DNA from: JAKAGZ01 sp963748105
Lineage (GTDB): Bacteria > Bacteroidota > Ignavibacteria > Ignavibacteriales > Ignavibacteriaceae
Direction of reading: 5' to 3'
Assembly (NCBI GenBank): GCA_963748105.1
Contig: CAVVHP010000007.1
Location: 133,343-197,342 of the forward strand
DNA length: 64,000 bases
Below, one piece after another: positions 63,793 to 64,000 of this stretch. Positions within the stretch are counted from its first letter, which is position 1. The number at the start of each line of letters is the position of its first letter. The notes below the pieces were generated by a model, which worked only from the letters and a program-made list of their open reading frames with translations, was not told the DNA's origin and ran no database searches. A program made the position numbers and the translations under genes.

Positions 63793-64000
63793 ATGTTTAA
63801 TGCATTGATATATAAAATTAATAGACTTCAAGCTTATTATAAAAGAAAAGCTATACTAAAGTATTTAATTCTTGACAATTTTAATAAAGCCTATAAAACT
63901 ATTTATGTTAATGATCAAATGAAAAGGATAAAAACTTATTTTGGAAACCTAATATTTGAATATCCAATTGATAATCCATCATATGAATTTAGTGCTAGTT
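63793..64000 (+). CDS. Partial gene at the window edge, unknown function
   Basis: ATG at 63793 opens a frame that stays open to the last base (69 codons). The product starts MFNALIYKINRLQAYYKRK and contains KTIYVNDQMKRIKTYFGNLIFEYPI. It is not recognised. The N-terminal basic/aromatic pattern is similar to methyltransferases or glycosyltransferases of polysaccharide clusters, but too little is present to assign it. Confidence 0.55.
   Translation, partial: MFNALIYKINRLQAYYKRKAILKYLILDNFNKAYKTIYVNDQMKRIKTYFGNLIFEYPIDNPSYEFSAS

Overview
The window is about 64 kb of AT-rich bacterial chromosome that most resembles the Bacteroidota / Ignavibacteria side of the FCB group. The evidence for this is: several candidate promoters of the TTG-N(17-23)-TAnnTTTG type; many secreted and outer-membrane beta-barrel proteins; carboxypeptidase-regulatory and fibronectin-III surface proteins; an OmpA protein with thrombospondin-3 repeats; DUF4286; and a 31-residue basic COX24/mS38-like ribosomal peptide. 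The exact lineage is inferred. No phage, IS element, CRISPR array or rRNA was seen. There is one tRNA, tRNA-Thr(CGT).

Layout. 1-5.2 kb (minus): methyltransferase, GT2 glycosyltransferase, UvrD/PcrA-type helicase, a membrane protein of unknown function, and FloA. 5.8-14.8 kb (plus): clpC, then a 4a-carbinolamine dehydratase / TPR / pyrE / MscS operon, an M64 peptidase, a SpoIIE-type phosphatase and an aldehyde dehydrogenase. 14.8-18.3 kb (minus): response regulator and a six-PAS histidine kinase. 18.5-23.8 kb (plus): truA, an SDR, two membrane proteins, a beta-barrel, a crotonase and a degenerate deacetylase-like protein. 23.8-31.6 kb (minus): an M16 active/inactive protease pair, a phosphodiesterase, lepB, gatB and an M23 peptidase. 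31.7-39.3 kb (plus): DUF4286, an M1 aminopeptidase with HEAT repeats, a lipoprotein, corA, pepF and an IMPDH/GMPR enzyme. 39.5-43.2 kb (minus): a copper module of copA, copZ and an unusual HMA-AraC regulator. 43.5-45 kb (plus): HU, a zinc-ribbon/TPR protein, the 31-aa peptide and the tRNA. 45-47 kb (minus): cfa and a Yip1 protein. 47.5-59.8 kb (minus): a surface-protein block with a 1932-aa multidomain secreted protein, an FnIII protein, a barrel with an embedded adhesin-like domain, and OmpA/TSP3. 60.7-64 kb (plus): the start of a surface-polysaccharide cluster of glycosyltransferases and a methyltransferase.

One feature recurs across the window. Conserved genes are interrupted by single-base frameshifts whose other frame continues the protein family. 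These are the first methyltransferase, clpC, the carbinolamine dehydratase, the FnIII protein, a GT4 glycosyltransferase (four lesions) and a CgeB-like glycosyltransferase. Several fall in homopolymer runs, so residual sequencing or assembly indels are the simplest explanation. The GT4 gene could be a real pseudogene.

The most biologically interesting items are the HMA-AraC copper regulator next to copZ-copA, the 47.5-57.4 kb surface-protein operon, and two overlapping divergent promoters between the M23 peptidase and DUF4286.
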